Part shown: positions 1 through 8,706 of the stretch, piece after piece | How the letters are laid out: each line of letters opens with the position of its first letter | How positions within the stretch are numbered: position 1 is the stretch's first letter | NCBI GenBank assembly: GCA_038216025.1 | Contig: JBBQQK010000002.1 | Coordinates: 1 to 41,248 of the forward strand | DNA length: 41,248 bases | From: JBBQQK01 sp038216025 | GTDB lineage: Bacteria > Patescibacteriota > UBA1384 > XYA2-FULL-43-10 > 1-14-0-10-43-13 | Direction: 5' to 3' | Notes under the pieces: model-generated | Database searches by the model: none | Told to the model about the DNA's origin: nothing | The model's input: the letters and a program-made list of their open reading frames with translations, nothing else | Translations under genes and position numbers: made by a program

Positions 1-3000
1 GTCGCTCGGGATTACATCGTCGCCTGATGAATTACTAACCGTGTTATTTAAAGTCAGATTGTTAAAAGCATTGCCGGTCGAGATAATTCGGTTATTGCCC
101 GCAGTTCCATTCATCACGACCGTTGATTGATCTTTTGTAAATACATCATAAAGCTCCAATTCCCGTCCGGCTCGAATCTCTGATGTATCGGCGTCTATTT
201 CATTGAGATTACCATCTGAATTATTTTCACGAAGCAAATTAGTAACTGAAATAATCGAACCGTTGCATTTTAATTTGCCATACATATTATTAGATGCAGT
301 GTCATGGCCGATTTTAAAGAAATTGCCAATCGTCAAATTATATCCGCCTGTATCTAGAGTCGTAGTAGCGCCAGTTACAGTGCTGTTTACTTGTAAGTAA
401 CCGGTGGTTGTAATAGCCCCCAACATAGTCACTGTGGCGCTGGCATCACTTCTGACTACTAAGGTTTCATAAGTTCCGCCCGGAATACTGCCATCACTGC
501 CGAACATAAAATATGTAGCAACTCCGGTAATGTTGTATCCGACATCATGAGTACGATTTAAAACTAGAGGACTGGTCTCGCTGTAGTAGTCCATGATCTG
601 AGGACCACTGCTCGTAATAGTAACTTTGCTTCCAGATGTACTGCCTACAGTAAAAGTACCTTCAATATCAGTTCTATTAGACAGCGTGACAGTTTGCCCT
701 GCGGTGATGGCTGTTAGATTTGTAAATCGCTTGCCACTGCCTCCGGTATTTAAAGTAACACTGGCACCGGTCAGCACGACATTACTTGTCCCGCGGGTAA
801 ATGTGCCGGCGGAATGGTCCCAGTTGCCACTGGCTGTTATTGTCGAGGCGTTGGCCGTTAGTGTGCCATTAATAGTAAAATTCACCGCCGTAATATTGTA
901 ATTACTCGCAGTTGTAGCTAGTATTGCTCCGGTATCAATTGTTAAATTTCCAGTCAATGCATTCGCAGCAGTTAAACTAGCTGCTAAATCATAAGTTTCA
1001 GCCCCGGATATCTGTAAATTTTTGTAAGGCGCCGTTAATACATTTACATTCCCCCCTGAATTGATAGCTGAATATTGTACTGTTGAAGTTCCCATGCTTA
1101 AGGTTCCAGAATTGGAAAATACTGTAGCCGCCGATCCTGTTCCAGCCAAGGTCAATGTATTTGCCCCCAAACCAAAGGTTCCGGCTGTCACGGTCATAGT
1201 TGAAACTTTGACCGAAGAACCCATAGTTAACGATGTTCCATTTAGCTCAACCGCACCTAAATCTTGCTTAGCGACATTGCTATCAGTTAAAGTTGTCGTC
1301 CCATTAAAGCTTGTCACGGTCCCATTAGTCTGTTTTGTCCAAATAAAACCGTCAGAAATAGAAACAGATTCAGCAATATATACTTTGGGATTATTTGAAA
1401 GATCCAGAGTTCCAGCGGTTAAAGTCATTTGATAATCAACATCCAAGCTTCCGTTTACAATTAATTTTCTTCCCGATTTATTCACCGTTAAGACTAGAAA
1501 ATCGCAACTATCTAGATTTGCTCCAGAATCTACCGTTGTTCCGCCCGAGGTCGTCAATGTCGAATCAGCCGAAGTTCCTGTAAAATTAACGGTTCCATAA
1601 GTGCCGAATTGTCCAGAAGAATCAGTTATCGAACTGCACACCGCCGCGCGATTACTAAAGTCACCGCTAACATTTAATGTTTTATCACCTATTATAATTC
1701 TACCTAACCCATTTGTCGTTGCTCCCACAGCAGAAGTCGTAATATTTGTTGCGGTCACGGTGGTTATGGTCCCAAGTGTGATTGTTGTATTATCAGCGCC
1801 CGCGCCACCAACACTATCAGTTCCAATCTCTAGATTTCCAAAATCTATGTTAGCAGTAGTGCCGTTCAAGTTAGCATTTTTTGTAACCCCAGTCGCCCCG
1901 TCGGAAGCGAATATTACGGCGCCTGTTCCCTTTGTGAATGTGGAATCATTTACAAAATTATAGCTGGGTTTTGGAGAAGATAAGTCAATTCTTAAATTAT
2001 AAGCGGTGCTTGCGAAGGAGAAGGTAGCAAAGTTAATCACACCTTTTGTTTGAATATTGCTTAACGGAGTGACTGTTCCGGATACAATCTTTAGTAAGTA
2101 AAATGGGTTGGAATAAGGAGACGATATGCTGCCTGACTGATTAATCGTCGAGGTATTCCCAGCTCCTGGGTTTAAGTGGACACATGAAGCACCTTTGTTG
2201 AATGTGCCGGCGCTTGTATCCCAATTACCACTTACTCGAATGCCACTGGTGTCGTTATCGCTGCCACCGTTCAATACTCCCCCAGCAGAAAGAGTAAGAT
2301 CTTTTACTGTAAGACTACTTTGAAGATTCATGGTTAACGTTCCAGAGATGGTTGTATTTCCGGCCGTTAAACTTGCGATAATTCCGATACTTAATGTTCC
2401 GTCTGCAATAGTAAGGGTTCCGTTACAGGTGATTGGAACTCCATTTGTGACTGTGTATACTCCGCCACTGCCATTGATTTTTAAATTATTATACACAAAA
2501 TTTGGTATATTCCTTGACCCGGATGTCGCCGTATACTCAACCGTTCCGTGGGTTGCATCATTTGTTAAAGTGACCGTTTCATCGCCAGTCAACTTTAACG
2601 TTCCATTATTGGAAAAAGTTCCGCTAACACTTAAGTTTTTTCTGTTCAAATCGACGGTTTTACCGGAACCAATTGTCATATTCCCGTTATTTGAAATACT
2701 AGCGCCTAAGGTTAAGTTTGTTCCAATTAAATTAAATGACGACCATGTAGTTATAGTATTAGTTCCTTGTGTGATATTGCCTATATACCCAGATTGAATA
2801 TCTAGCGTGTCCACCGAAACCGCAGTATCAATTGTCAAATCACCGGTTCTTGTTCCAGTAAATATGGCTGTATCTATATCGGTTGGTACGCTTTTTCCGC
2901 CATTTCCACCATCAATATCTGACCAATTGGCCGTGTCATTCCAGTTATATGAGCCGTCTCCGTTTGCGATCCAATATCTGGTAACCGGCGTACCTATAAT

Positions 3001-4797
3001 TGTGGTGGTTACCTCTAAGTAAGGACGATAGTCCGCAGCTGCTTCTTGAGAATATAGGACAATATACTCATTGTTTGAAGGAGTGGCATTACTTAAATCT
3101 CTGTTTGACATCAAAGCGTATCTCGTGATCCCTGTCCTGCTGACCCAAGTAGGATCCAAGTCATTTGATGCATAATAAGTATCACCACTAATATCTGCCG
3201 TATTTTTCCATAAAGCATCAAGAGTGCTTGCTAATGCTCCATCATAATTTGCCTCAGCGTTTCCTTCACTTATTGGACTAGTCCAATCGTACTTGTGTAT
3301 CTTTAAATCAAAATTTGTATCGAGCAAACTATTTGTTCCATCCATTTTCATGTATAAATTAGTTTTTGTTACATTTTTACTATTACCGATCCCGGAAGTA
3401 TTAAATTCCAAAAATCCTCTTGTTACAAAATAGTCTGATCCATCCCAACCTTGACCTACATAATTATTATTATTTGAAGTATAACTCCCCCCAGCTGAAC
3501 TTGATCTGGTAGCGGGGTAGTCACTTTCATATCCATAAACATATCCGTCATTTGTAGTTCCGTAATATGTATTCGGATCAATTTTAACCGGATAATTAGC
3601 ATCTTTTAGCCATTTATAAGAAAACAATACCGACATTTTAATGCCGTTATTAGTGTTCTCAATGATGGCTTTCCCTGTTTCAAATTTTTTTCCAACACCT
3701 TTTTTACTATCCCAACCAACTGGAGCGATCATTTTCCATAAAGTATAATTACCATTTTTGAATTCAATTGCGCCCTTGTCAAAAATAGTTTTTTGTCCAT
3801 CCCAAAGATTACTGTTGATATAAATATCTATTCCGGAGTCAAAATTAAGATTTAGTTCCATGCCTAAAGCTAAGCTGCTATCAGCTTTTAGATCATCCTT
3901 TGGTGATGGAAGAGAATCGAATGATGGAATGGCTATCTCTTTTTGTATATCAACAACATTGGTCTGGTAAGAAAAGTCCAATCCCTCGCCATAAGCGTTC
4001 GGGAATTTTAATACATTGCCGTCGGCGACCCCATTCGTATTTTGCGGTTTGGAAATTATTTGTTCTTTCCCGTCATCTGTTGACCATTTTAAGTCGCCCA
4101 ATCCCACAGAGAAGCTTTTTTTGTCTTTTGTGAGACTGATTAGTTTTTTGTTATTAAAATTATCTTTGATATCAGCCTGATAGATTGATTTTTGCATTTC
4201 ATAACCATTAGCGTCTTTCTTAATGGTCGTGTCGATATCATATAACTTGCCACTATTGTTATAGTGCATTGGATTTGCACTGATGATGTATTTGACGGTG
4301 CCGTCATTGTTATCAAACGCCTTCTGATACATTGTTCTTTTGTTGAGAATTTCTTTAGAGCCATTTTTTAAACCGGGAAATTGCTTTGTTATAGCCCCAT
4401 TCTCTGCGACTTGTTCAGCAATGGGTGATATGACTTTGTTTTTTGTCGCAAAGGATCCGCTTGGCATGGCTGTCATGCCGGATACTGCAAATAAGACGAA
4501 CATTGATCCAAAAATAGTTAAAGCTCCATAGTGAACCTTATTTGCGTAAGGTTTGACGTGCCAGTTGTAGTACCACTGGTATCTTATTCTGCAATAGTTG
4601 TGCATAGGAACAAAAAAAGAAAAAGTTGTCTTTGTCGATTGTTGAATTTGTTGGAGTTTTTGATCAATTTTGAGCAATTCTTTAAGATGGACTTCACCTT
4701 CAGTAATTAGCTCTTGTTTGACTTTTTGATCAATTTTTTTAGCACGATAAGAACTGCTTTTGAGAACGTTTTTGAGTCTATTCAAGTTTAAAAACAA
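1..4797 (-). CDS. giant single-pass surface protein with beta-helix-like repeats, partial (C-terminus beyond window)
   Basis: An open frame runs from 4797 to base 1 without a stop, giving 1,599 residues before it leaves the window. I chose TTG at 4797 because GGAGGG lies 7 bases upstream; an in-frame ATG at 4812 is the alternative. Residues 1-90 are polar and basic, and 91-110 form one hydrophobic segment, so the anchor follows an unusually long cytoplasmic leader. Residues 120-400 resemble the region before DNRLRE-type domains (motif NPMHYNNSGKLYDIDTTI). Residues about 408-600 look like a DNRLRE/CBM-like beta-sandwich ending DYRPYLEVTTT. From about 605 (RYWIANGDGSYNWNDTANWS) onward, some 1,000 Thr/Gly/Ser/Asn-rich residues repeat short strands such as GTLTMNLQSSLTVKDLTLSAG, typical of filamentous-haemagglutinin-like beta-helices. 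The likely role is adhesion or cell contact; this is inferred from architecture. No catalytic motif was seen. Confidence 0.85.
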   Translation of the reverse strand, partial: MFLNLNRLKNVLKSSSYRAKKIDQKVKQELITEGEVHLKELLKIDQKLQQIQQSTKTTFSFFVPMHNYCRIRYQWYYNWHVKPYANKVHYGALTIFGSMFVLFAVSGMTAMPSGSFATKNKVISPIAEQVAENGAITKQFPGLKNGSKEILNKRTMYQKAFDNNDGTVKYIISANPMHYNNSGKLYDIDTTIKKDANGYEMQKSIYQADIKDNFNNKKLISLTKDKKSFSVGLGDLKWSTDDGKEQIISKPQNTNGVADGNVLKFPNAYGEGLDFSYQTNVVDIQKEIAIPSFDSLPSPKDDLKADSSLALGMELNLNFDSGIDIYINSNLWDGQKTIFDKGAIEFKNGNYTLWKMIAPVGWDSKKGVGKKFETGKAIIENTNNGIKMSVLFSYKWLKDANYPVKIDPNTYYGTTNDGYVYGYESDYPATRSSSAGGSYTSNNNNYVGQGWDGSDYFVTRGFLEFNTSGIGNSKNVTKTNLYMKMDGTNSLLDTNFDLKIHKYDWTSPISEGNAEANYDGALASTLDALWKNTADISGDTYYASNDLDPTWVSRTGITRYALMSNRDLSNATPSNNEYIVLYSQEAAADYRPYLEVTTTIIGTPVTRYWIANGDGSYNWNDTANWSDIDGGNGGKSVPTDIDTAIFTGTRTGDLTIDTAVSVDTLDIQSGYIGNITQGTNTITTWSSFNLIGTNLTLGASISNNGNMTIGSGKTVDLNRKNLSVSGTFSNNGTLKLTGDETVTLTNDATHGTVEYTATSGSRNIPNFVYNNLKINGSGGVYTVTNGVPITCNGTLTIADGTLSIGIIASLTAGNTTISGTLTMNLQSSLTVKDLTLSAGGVLNGGSDNDTSGIRVSGNWDTSAGTFNKGASCVHLNPGAGNTSTINQSGSISSPYSNPFYLLKIVSGTVTPLSNIQTKGVINFATFSFASTAYNLRIDLSSPKPSYNFVNDSTFTKGTGAVIFASDGATGVTKNANLNGTTANIDFGNLEIGTDSVGGAGADNTTITLGTITTVTATNITTSAVGATTNGLGRIIIGDKTLNVSGDFSNRAAVCSSITDSSGQFGTYGTVNFTGTSADSTLTTSGGTTVDSGANLDSCDFLVLTVNKSGRKLIVNGSLDVDYQMTLTAGTLDLSNNPKVYIAESVSISDGFIWTKQTNGTVTSFNGTTTLTDSNVAKQDLGAVELNGTSLTMGSSVKVSTMTVTAGTFGLGANTLTLAGTGSAATVFSNSGTLSMGTSTVQYSAINSGGNVNVLTAPYKNLQISGAETYDLAASLTAANALTGNLTIDTGAILATTASNYNITAVNFTINGTLTANASTITASGNWDHSAGTFTRGTSNVVLTGASVTLNTGGSGKRFTNLTAITAGQTVTLSNRTDIEGTFTVGSTSGSKVTITSSGPQIMDYYSETSPLVLNRTHDVGYNITGVATYFMFGSDGSIPGGTYETLVVRSDASATVTMLGAITTTGYLQVNSTVTGATTTLDTGGYNLTIGNFFKIGHDTASNNMYGKLKCNGSIISVTNLLRENNSDGNLNEIDADTSEIRAGRELELYDVFTKDQSTVVMNGTAGNNRIISTGNAFNNLTLNNTVSNSSGDDVIPSD

Positions 4798-4830
4798 AAT
4801 AATACCCTCCATTTATCCTTAGTCCATTTT

Positions 4831-4859
4831 ATTCTACCATAAGCAAAATATCAGTGCAA
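4831..4859 (-). promoter_or_regulatory. promoter of the giant surface protein gene
   Basis: On the minus strand, TTGCAC (4859-4854), a 17-base spacer and TAGAAT (4836-4831) form a good sigma-70-type promoter. It starts a short leader of about 30 bases before the TTG start at 4797, so the surface protein gene is probably transcribed separately from the helicase gene upstream. Confidence 0.6.
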
Positions 4860-4894
4860 AATTATATTATGATCTAATATTTTTTTAGTAAGGC

Positions 4895-4924
4895 AATTAA
4901 ATAAGTAATAAATCTTATTTAATT
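4895..4924. terminator. AT-rich hairpin after the helicase-nuclease gene
   Basis: AATTAAATAAG (4895-4905) and CTTATTTAATT (4914-4924) pair perfectly over 11 bases around an 8-base loop, immediately after the helicase stop codon. The stem lacks G-C pairs, so termination strength is uncertain. Confidence 0.45.
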
Positions 4925-7900
4925 CATCGCTCGTTTTGGTTACTGTGGCAAATGTTGTAGTACTGGCATTTTCCGTCGCTTTTTTTGCAAGCTTGGTCGT
5001 CCAGGTGAAATTCTAGGTTGCATATTTTATCGTAGGTTTCTTCAACAATATTTTTGAATTTAGCATACGAATCTTCGTCTACAGGAAGGGACACCTTCTT
5101 AAACATATCTTTGTCTGGGGCTATGAAGTCAAATTCAATCTCCCCCACTTTCCAATTGAAAAGAGGGTCTGTCTCCGCTAAGAGTTTATAGAAAAATGCC
5201 TGGTATAAATATTTCGTATCGGCTTCTTTTGTGTTTCCTAACAGATGGTTTTGCGATTTTGGTTTGGCAGTTTTGTAGTCTATTATTTTTACATTGCTGC
5301 TGTTCTTTTCTATCAAATCAATACGGTCGATTTTTCCTGTAATGGGAATATCTTTAAAATGAACATTGTGACGGGAAAAATCGTATTCGCAAGATACCGG
5401 TATCCCCTTTTTGGTCCATTCTTCGTTATAAAAATCGTAATACCTTGTAAGAACATCTTTGCCTTGATCAAGTGCTCGAGAGTAGCCTTCCTCAGAAAAT
5501 AACTCTTCCTCAAGCGCTGTTTCATAATCAGCAATTACTTCATTTTTTGACGGTAGTTTGAAGTCCCGTTTGTATTTTCTAAACAGGAGCTCTAATGCCT
5601 TGTGCATTGCTGTGCCATAGCTTTGGGAGAAGTCTTTTGTCTTGGGAACGCGTAAAATATTGTCGTAAAAAAATCTTTGGGGACATTCTAGGTACGCGTT
5701 GAGAGCAGTAGGGCTCAATTTGAAGTCGAGAATCAACTGCCGCAAAAAATCTTCTAATTTCTCAGAAGGATGCCATTTTTTTTGTGCAAATGTGAGCCTA
5801 AGTCGTTCGTCATATAAATCTTCATACTTTTTCACATCAATTTTACTCGTTAGTGTTAAGTCTATTTCGCTTAAAAATTTTGAAGGCACTGTTAATGAAG
5901 CGCTGCCTGCTTCGCCGTAAGCATTTGCAAAAGTAAGAAATATTTGTTTCTTTGCTCTAGTTAGAGCAACATAAAAAAGACGCCGTTCCTCTTCTTGCTG
6001 GGCCAAAGTTTCAAAGGACGGATCTTCTATTTCTTCTGACTTTTGTCTAGATAGAATACTTTTTGGCAGTTTAATTAATTCTTTCTTAGTTTTATTTCCC
6101 CAGTGTCTATCGGTGCATTTTATTATAAATACAAATTCGAACTCTAAACCTTTTGACTTATGAGCCGTCATTAAATGCACCCCTTCATAATTGGCAGATA
6201 GTTCTCTTTCCTTAATCGATAAATTGTTCTCAACAAGAAGATCAAGATGAGCCAGAAATCCAGACAATTTCATTTGTTTGTTTTTAATATTTATCTTTTT
6301 AATTTCATCAAAAAATGATTGAAGGCGGTTTAAATGGTGTACTGACTCATTGAGAGTAAGCAAATAATTCAGATAGCCCGTTTCGTTGATTATATATTCG
6401 AATGCTGAAGCGAATACATCCGAGTTAGCGCGGTGTCGGCATTCAAGAAAAATCTTAGTAAATTCTTTGATTGCAATCGGTTCGTCTAGCTCCAAAGTCT
6501 CCAAAATTGTATTGTTGGATATGATATCGAAGAGATTCTTTTTTAGTTTTCTTGCTTCGATAACTACTTTGTAGATGTCTAGTGGCGAGATACCCAAAAA
6601 CGGATAGTGCATTACTTCTAATAATATATGATTATCAGTTTGTTCAACACCAAAGTTGAGAGCTTTTAGATAAGTAATTATCTTTCCAATCTCGGGGTCT
6701 TCTGTTACATTTCCGCCAATTTCAATAATATAAGGAATGTTGAGTTTTGATAAAAAATCAATTAGTTCTTCGGCGTCCCGATGTTCCTTGTATAAAACAG
6801 CTATTTCGTCGGGCTTAGTACCTTTTTTAATAATCTCTTCGATTTTTAGTGCAGTGAAAAAAGATTCCACAGAACCATGAGAGAATTCAGCAATCTCTAT
6901 ATCTCCCTTTAAATCGGAACGCTGACTTTTAAGGTTTTTGGGAATATTCATTATCGAAAAGATTTGATTGGTGTTGTTTTGTATGGCAGACCGTGAAAGA
7001 TCTAATATTTGTTGTGTTGAGCGATAGTTGTTTTCCAGCACAACCGTCTTAGCGCTTTTGTATGTATCTTTGAAAAATAAAATATTTTCAAGCGATGCTC
7101 CTTGAAATCTAAAAATAGATTGTTCGTCGTCCCCTACCACAAAAACATTTGGTTCGTCATAAAAGCTGCCGAGCACTTCTACAATTTTATTTTGGGCTGA
7201 ATTAGTATCCTGATATTCATCAACAAGTATGTACTGATATTTTTCTTGATATGTGGCTAATATTTCATCATCTGTCTCAAAAGCATTGATGACAAACAGG
7301 ATCATATCTGAGTAATCGTACTTGCCTTCACTTTGTAATACTTCGTCATACTTAGTGTATATGGCGGCCAGTTCTAAGTTTCTCTGAAGTGAAGTTTCTA
7401 ATTGCTGATATTTGGCTTTTACTTTTCCTTTATGTGCTCCTTTTTCGTGGTATAGATCTTCAATTTGATTGTACTTTTCAAGTTCGTGTTCAATTAGATA
7501 TTTGAATTTTTCAGGCGATATATTTTCTTGCTTCAAATCCCCTATCGATTTCATTACAGAGCCTTGATAATAAAAAGGCGCCTTAAAAGGTTTGAGCAGC
7601 TTGTATTTTCCTTCAGATAAAATAGTCTGAATAATAAATATTTGATCAAGATCGGTCAGCTGATTAATCTTTTTGGCTGTCAGAAACTTTTCCGGAAAAA
7701 GCGAAATAATTTCATTACAGAAAGAGTGAAAAGTATGGACATGTATCTGATAGCTGGCCGCTCCGATAATCTTCAACAGCCTCTGTTTCATCGCTTGCAC
7801 TCCTGAATTGGTGAAGGTCAAGCACAAGATATTAGACGGATTTACTTGAGTCTTCTGCAATATGTTGGCAATCCGCATTGCTAGAATTTGAGTTTTGCCA

Positions 7901-8007
7901 GTCCCTGGACCGGCAATAACCATGACCGGCCCTTCAATAGTATCAACCGCCAGTTTTTGCTGCTGGTTTAGGCGATTGTATTCAGTTTGAAAAGTTTGAT
8001 TATTCAT
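4924..8007 (-). CDS. UvrD/AddA-type superfamily 1 helicase with C-terminal RecB-family nuclease and probable Fe-S cluster
   Basis: The 1,027-residue protein starts with the UvrD-like motif Q (LNQQQKLAV) and Walker A GPGTGKTQ near residue 33. Walker B DEYQDTN lies near 263, followed by VVGDDEQSIFRFQGA, the motif VHLMTAHKSKGLEFEFVF and the late motif RRLFYVALTRAKKQIF. The last 260 residues form a PD-(D/E)XK domain: LSPTALNAYLECPQRFFY, GTAMHKALE, GKIDRIDLIE near 894 and IDYKTAK near 907. A Cys near 773 and a terminal C-X6-C-X5-C (about 1007-1020) match the AddB/Cas4-type 4Fe-4S arrangement. A role in processive unwinding and end resection during break repair is expected. No Shine-Dalgarno is visible; the start lies one base after the stop of a 60-codon upstream ORF, suggesting translational coupling. 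Confidence 0.93.
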   Translation of the reverse strand: MNNQTFQTEYNRLNQQQKLAVDTIEGPVMVIAGPGTGKTQILAMRIANILQKTQVNPSNILCLTFTNSGVQAMKQRLLKIIGAASYQIHVHTFHSFCNEIISLFPEKFLTAKKINQLTDLDQIFIIQTILSEGKYKLLKPFKAPFYYQGSVMKSIGDLKQENISPEKFKYLIEHELEKYNQIEDLYHEKGAHKGKVKAKYQQLETSLQRNLELAAIYTKYDEVLQSEGKYDYSDMILFVINAFETDDEILATYQEKYQYILVDEYQDTNSAQNKIVEVLGSFYDEPNVFVVGDDEQSIFRFQGASLENILFFKDTYKSAKTVVLENNYRSTQQILDLSRSAIQNNTNQIFSIMNIPKNLKSQRSDLKGDIEIAEFSHGSVESFFTALKIEEIIKKGTKPDEIAVLYKEHRDAEELIDFLSKLNIPYIIEIGGNVTEDPEIGKIITYLKALNFGVEQTDNHILLEVMHYPFLGISPLDIYKVVIEARKLKKNLFDIISNNTILETLELDEPIAIKEFTKIFLECRHRANSDVFASAFEYIINETGYLNYLLTLNESVHHLNRLQSFFDEIKKINIKNKQMKLSGFLAHLDLLVENNLSIKERELSANYEGVHLMTAHKSKGLEFEFVFIIKCTDRHWGNKTKKELIKLPKSILSRQKSEEIEDPSFETLAQQEEERRLFYVALTRAKKQIFLTFANAYGEAGSASLTVPSKFLSEIDLTLTSKIDVKKYEDLYDERLRLTFAQKKWHPSEKLEDFLRQLILDFKLSPTALNAYLECPQRFFYDNILRVPKTKDFSQSYGTAMHKALELLFRKYKRDFKLPSKNEVIADYETALEEELFSEEGYSRALDQGKDVLTRYYDFYNEEWTKKGIPVSCEYDFSRHNVHFKDIPITGKIDRIDLIEKNSSNVKIIDYKTAKPKSQNHLLGNTKEADTKYLYQAFFYKLLAETDPLFNWKVGEIEFDFIAPDKDMFKKVSLPVDEDSYAKFKNIVEETYDKICNLEFHLDDQACKKSDGKCQYYNICHSNQNER

Positions 8008-8008
8008 T

Positions 8009-8191
8009 TTACAAAGATGAAAAATTTTGTTTGATTGTATTTATCGTCAGACTATTTATTGTCTTATCGGTCTCTGTGACTGGCGACGAGTCTTCTTTCC
8101 ACGCTTTTTTTATATCCAAAGTGAAATTATTGAGCATTATTTCCCTCGCCGCATTGGCTAGATTAATAGTAATTTCTTTATAACTAGGCAT
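8009..8191 (-). pseudogene. 5' stub of an inositol-monophosphatase-family gene
   Basis: The 60-residue ORF has its own AAGGA and ATG. It reads like the first quarter of SuhB/CysQ-type phosphatases: an N-terminal helix with NAAREIMLNNF, then KEDSSPVTETDKTINSLTI, which is the conserved segment before the catalytic GEE box. It stops at SSL, exactly where GEE and the later DPLDGT motif would follow, and the next base pair begins the helicase gene. The rest of the phosphatase is not in the neighbourhood. I read it as a deletion remnant, possibly kept as a leader ORF that feeds ribosomes into the helicase start. Confidence 0.65.
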
Positions 8192-8204
8192 ATTTTCCTT
8201 ATAA

Positions 8205-8520
8205 TTAAATAGTCATCCTGAACGAACGAAGAGAGTGAAGGATCTGGCTTTGCGTATACAGATCTTCCATTTTTGGGCTGTTTTTCCTTATTAAATCTAG
8301 TTTTTTCTGTCTGGTCCAGTCTTTGATTTTATTTTCTGCAATGATTGCTTCGATTGGGGCATTGAATTATTGGAGCCATAATAGTTTATATAAATGATAC
8401 TTCTCGGAAAATGAATTTTATACCAAACCATTTTTATGTTAAAAATTCTCTCTCTATATTATTTGTTGTGCCTGTATAAAGCACTGGGTCTGTAAAATTT
8501 GAGATTGTATATCTAAACAT
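8205..8520 (-). pseudogene. decayed GIY-YIG endonuclease (YhbQ/UPF0213-like)
   Basis: Two fragments in different frames match successive parts of small GIY-YIG proteins. From the ATG at 8520 the frame reads SNFTDPVLYTGTTNNIERE, the N-terminal core, and stops at 8439. From about 8361 another frame reads APIEAIIAENKIKDWTRQKK followed by LDLIRKNSPKMEDL, the usual C-terminus, and ends at 8205. The middle is shortened and scrambled, and the initial Y-x-Y tyrosines are lost. The tail runs straight into a GTCATCCTGAACGAACGAAG dispersed repeat. Function is surely lost. Confidence 0.7.
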
Positions 8521-8706
8521 TTTATGGGTCCGCTTTGCCCACAGTGCCTCTTTGAAGAAGACTAGATTATTCGCTTGCACTCAGAATGACTATTTTATTT
8601 AAATTATATTTGGGGTGGTAGCAAATTGCCCCCTACCTTAGAATATGTACAAGCTGTACTTATTATTTTTCCAATCAGGGTACAGATTGTACCTAAGTTT
8701 ATTTGT
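8521..8706. other. gene-free stretch after the GIY-YIG remnant
   Basis: This stretch contains a fragment, ACTCAGAATGAC near 8579-8590, of the same dispersed repeat class that flanks the GIY-YIG remnant. No gene, promoter or strong hairpin was seen between it and the DUF2130 stop codon. Confidence 0.4.

Noticed and set aside
203..3022. Several plus-strand ORFs of 62-155 codons
   Set aside because: All lie opposite the single open minus-strand frame of the surface protein. Their Val/Pro/Thr/Leu-rich composition is the antisense image of its Thr/Gly/Asn repeats.
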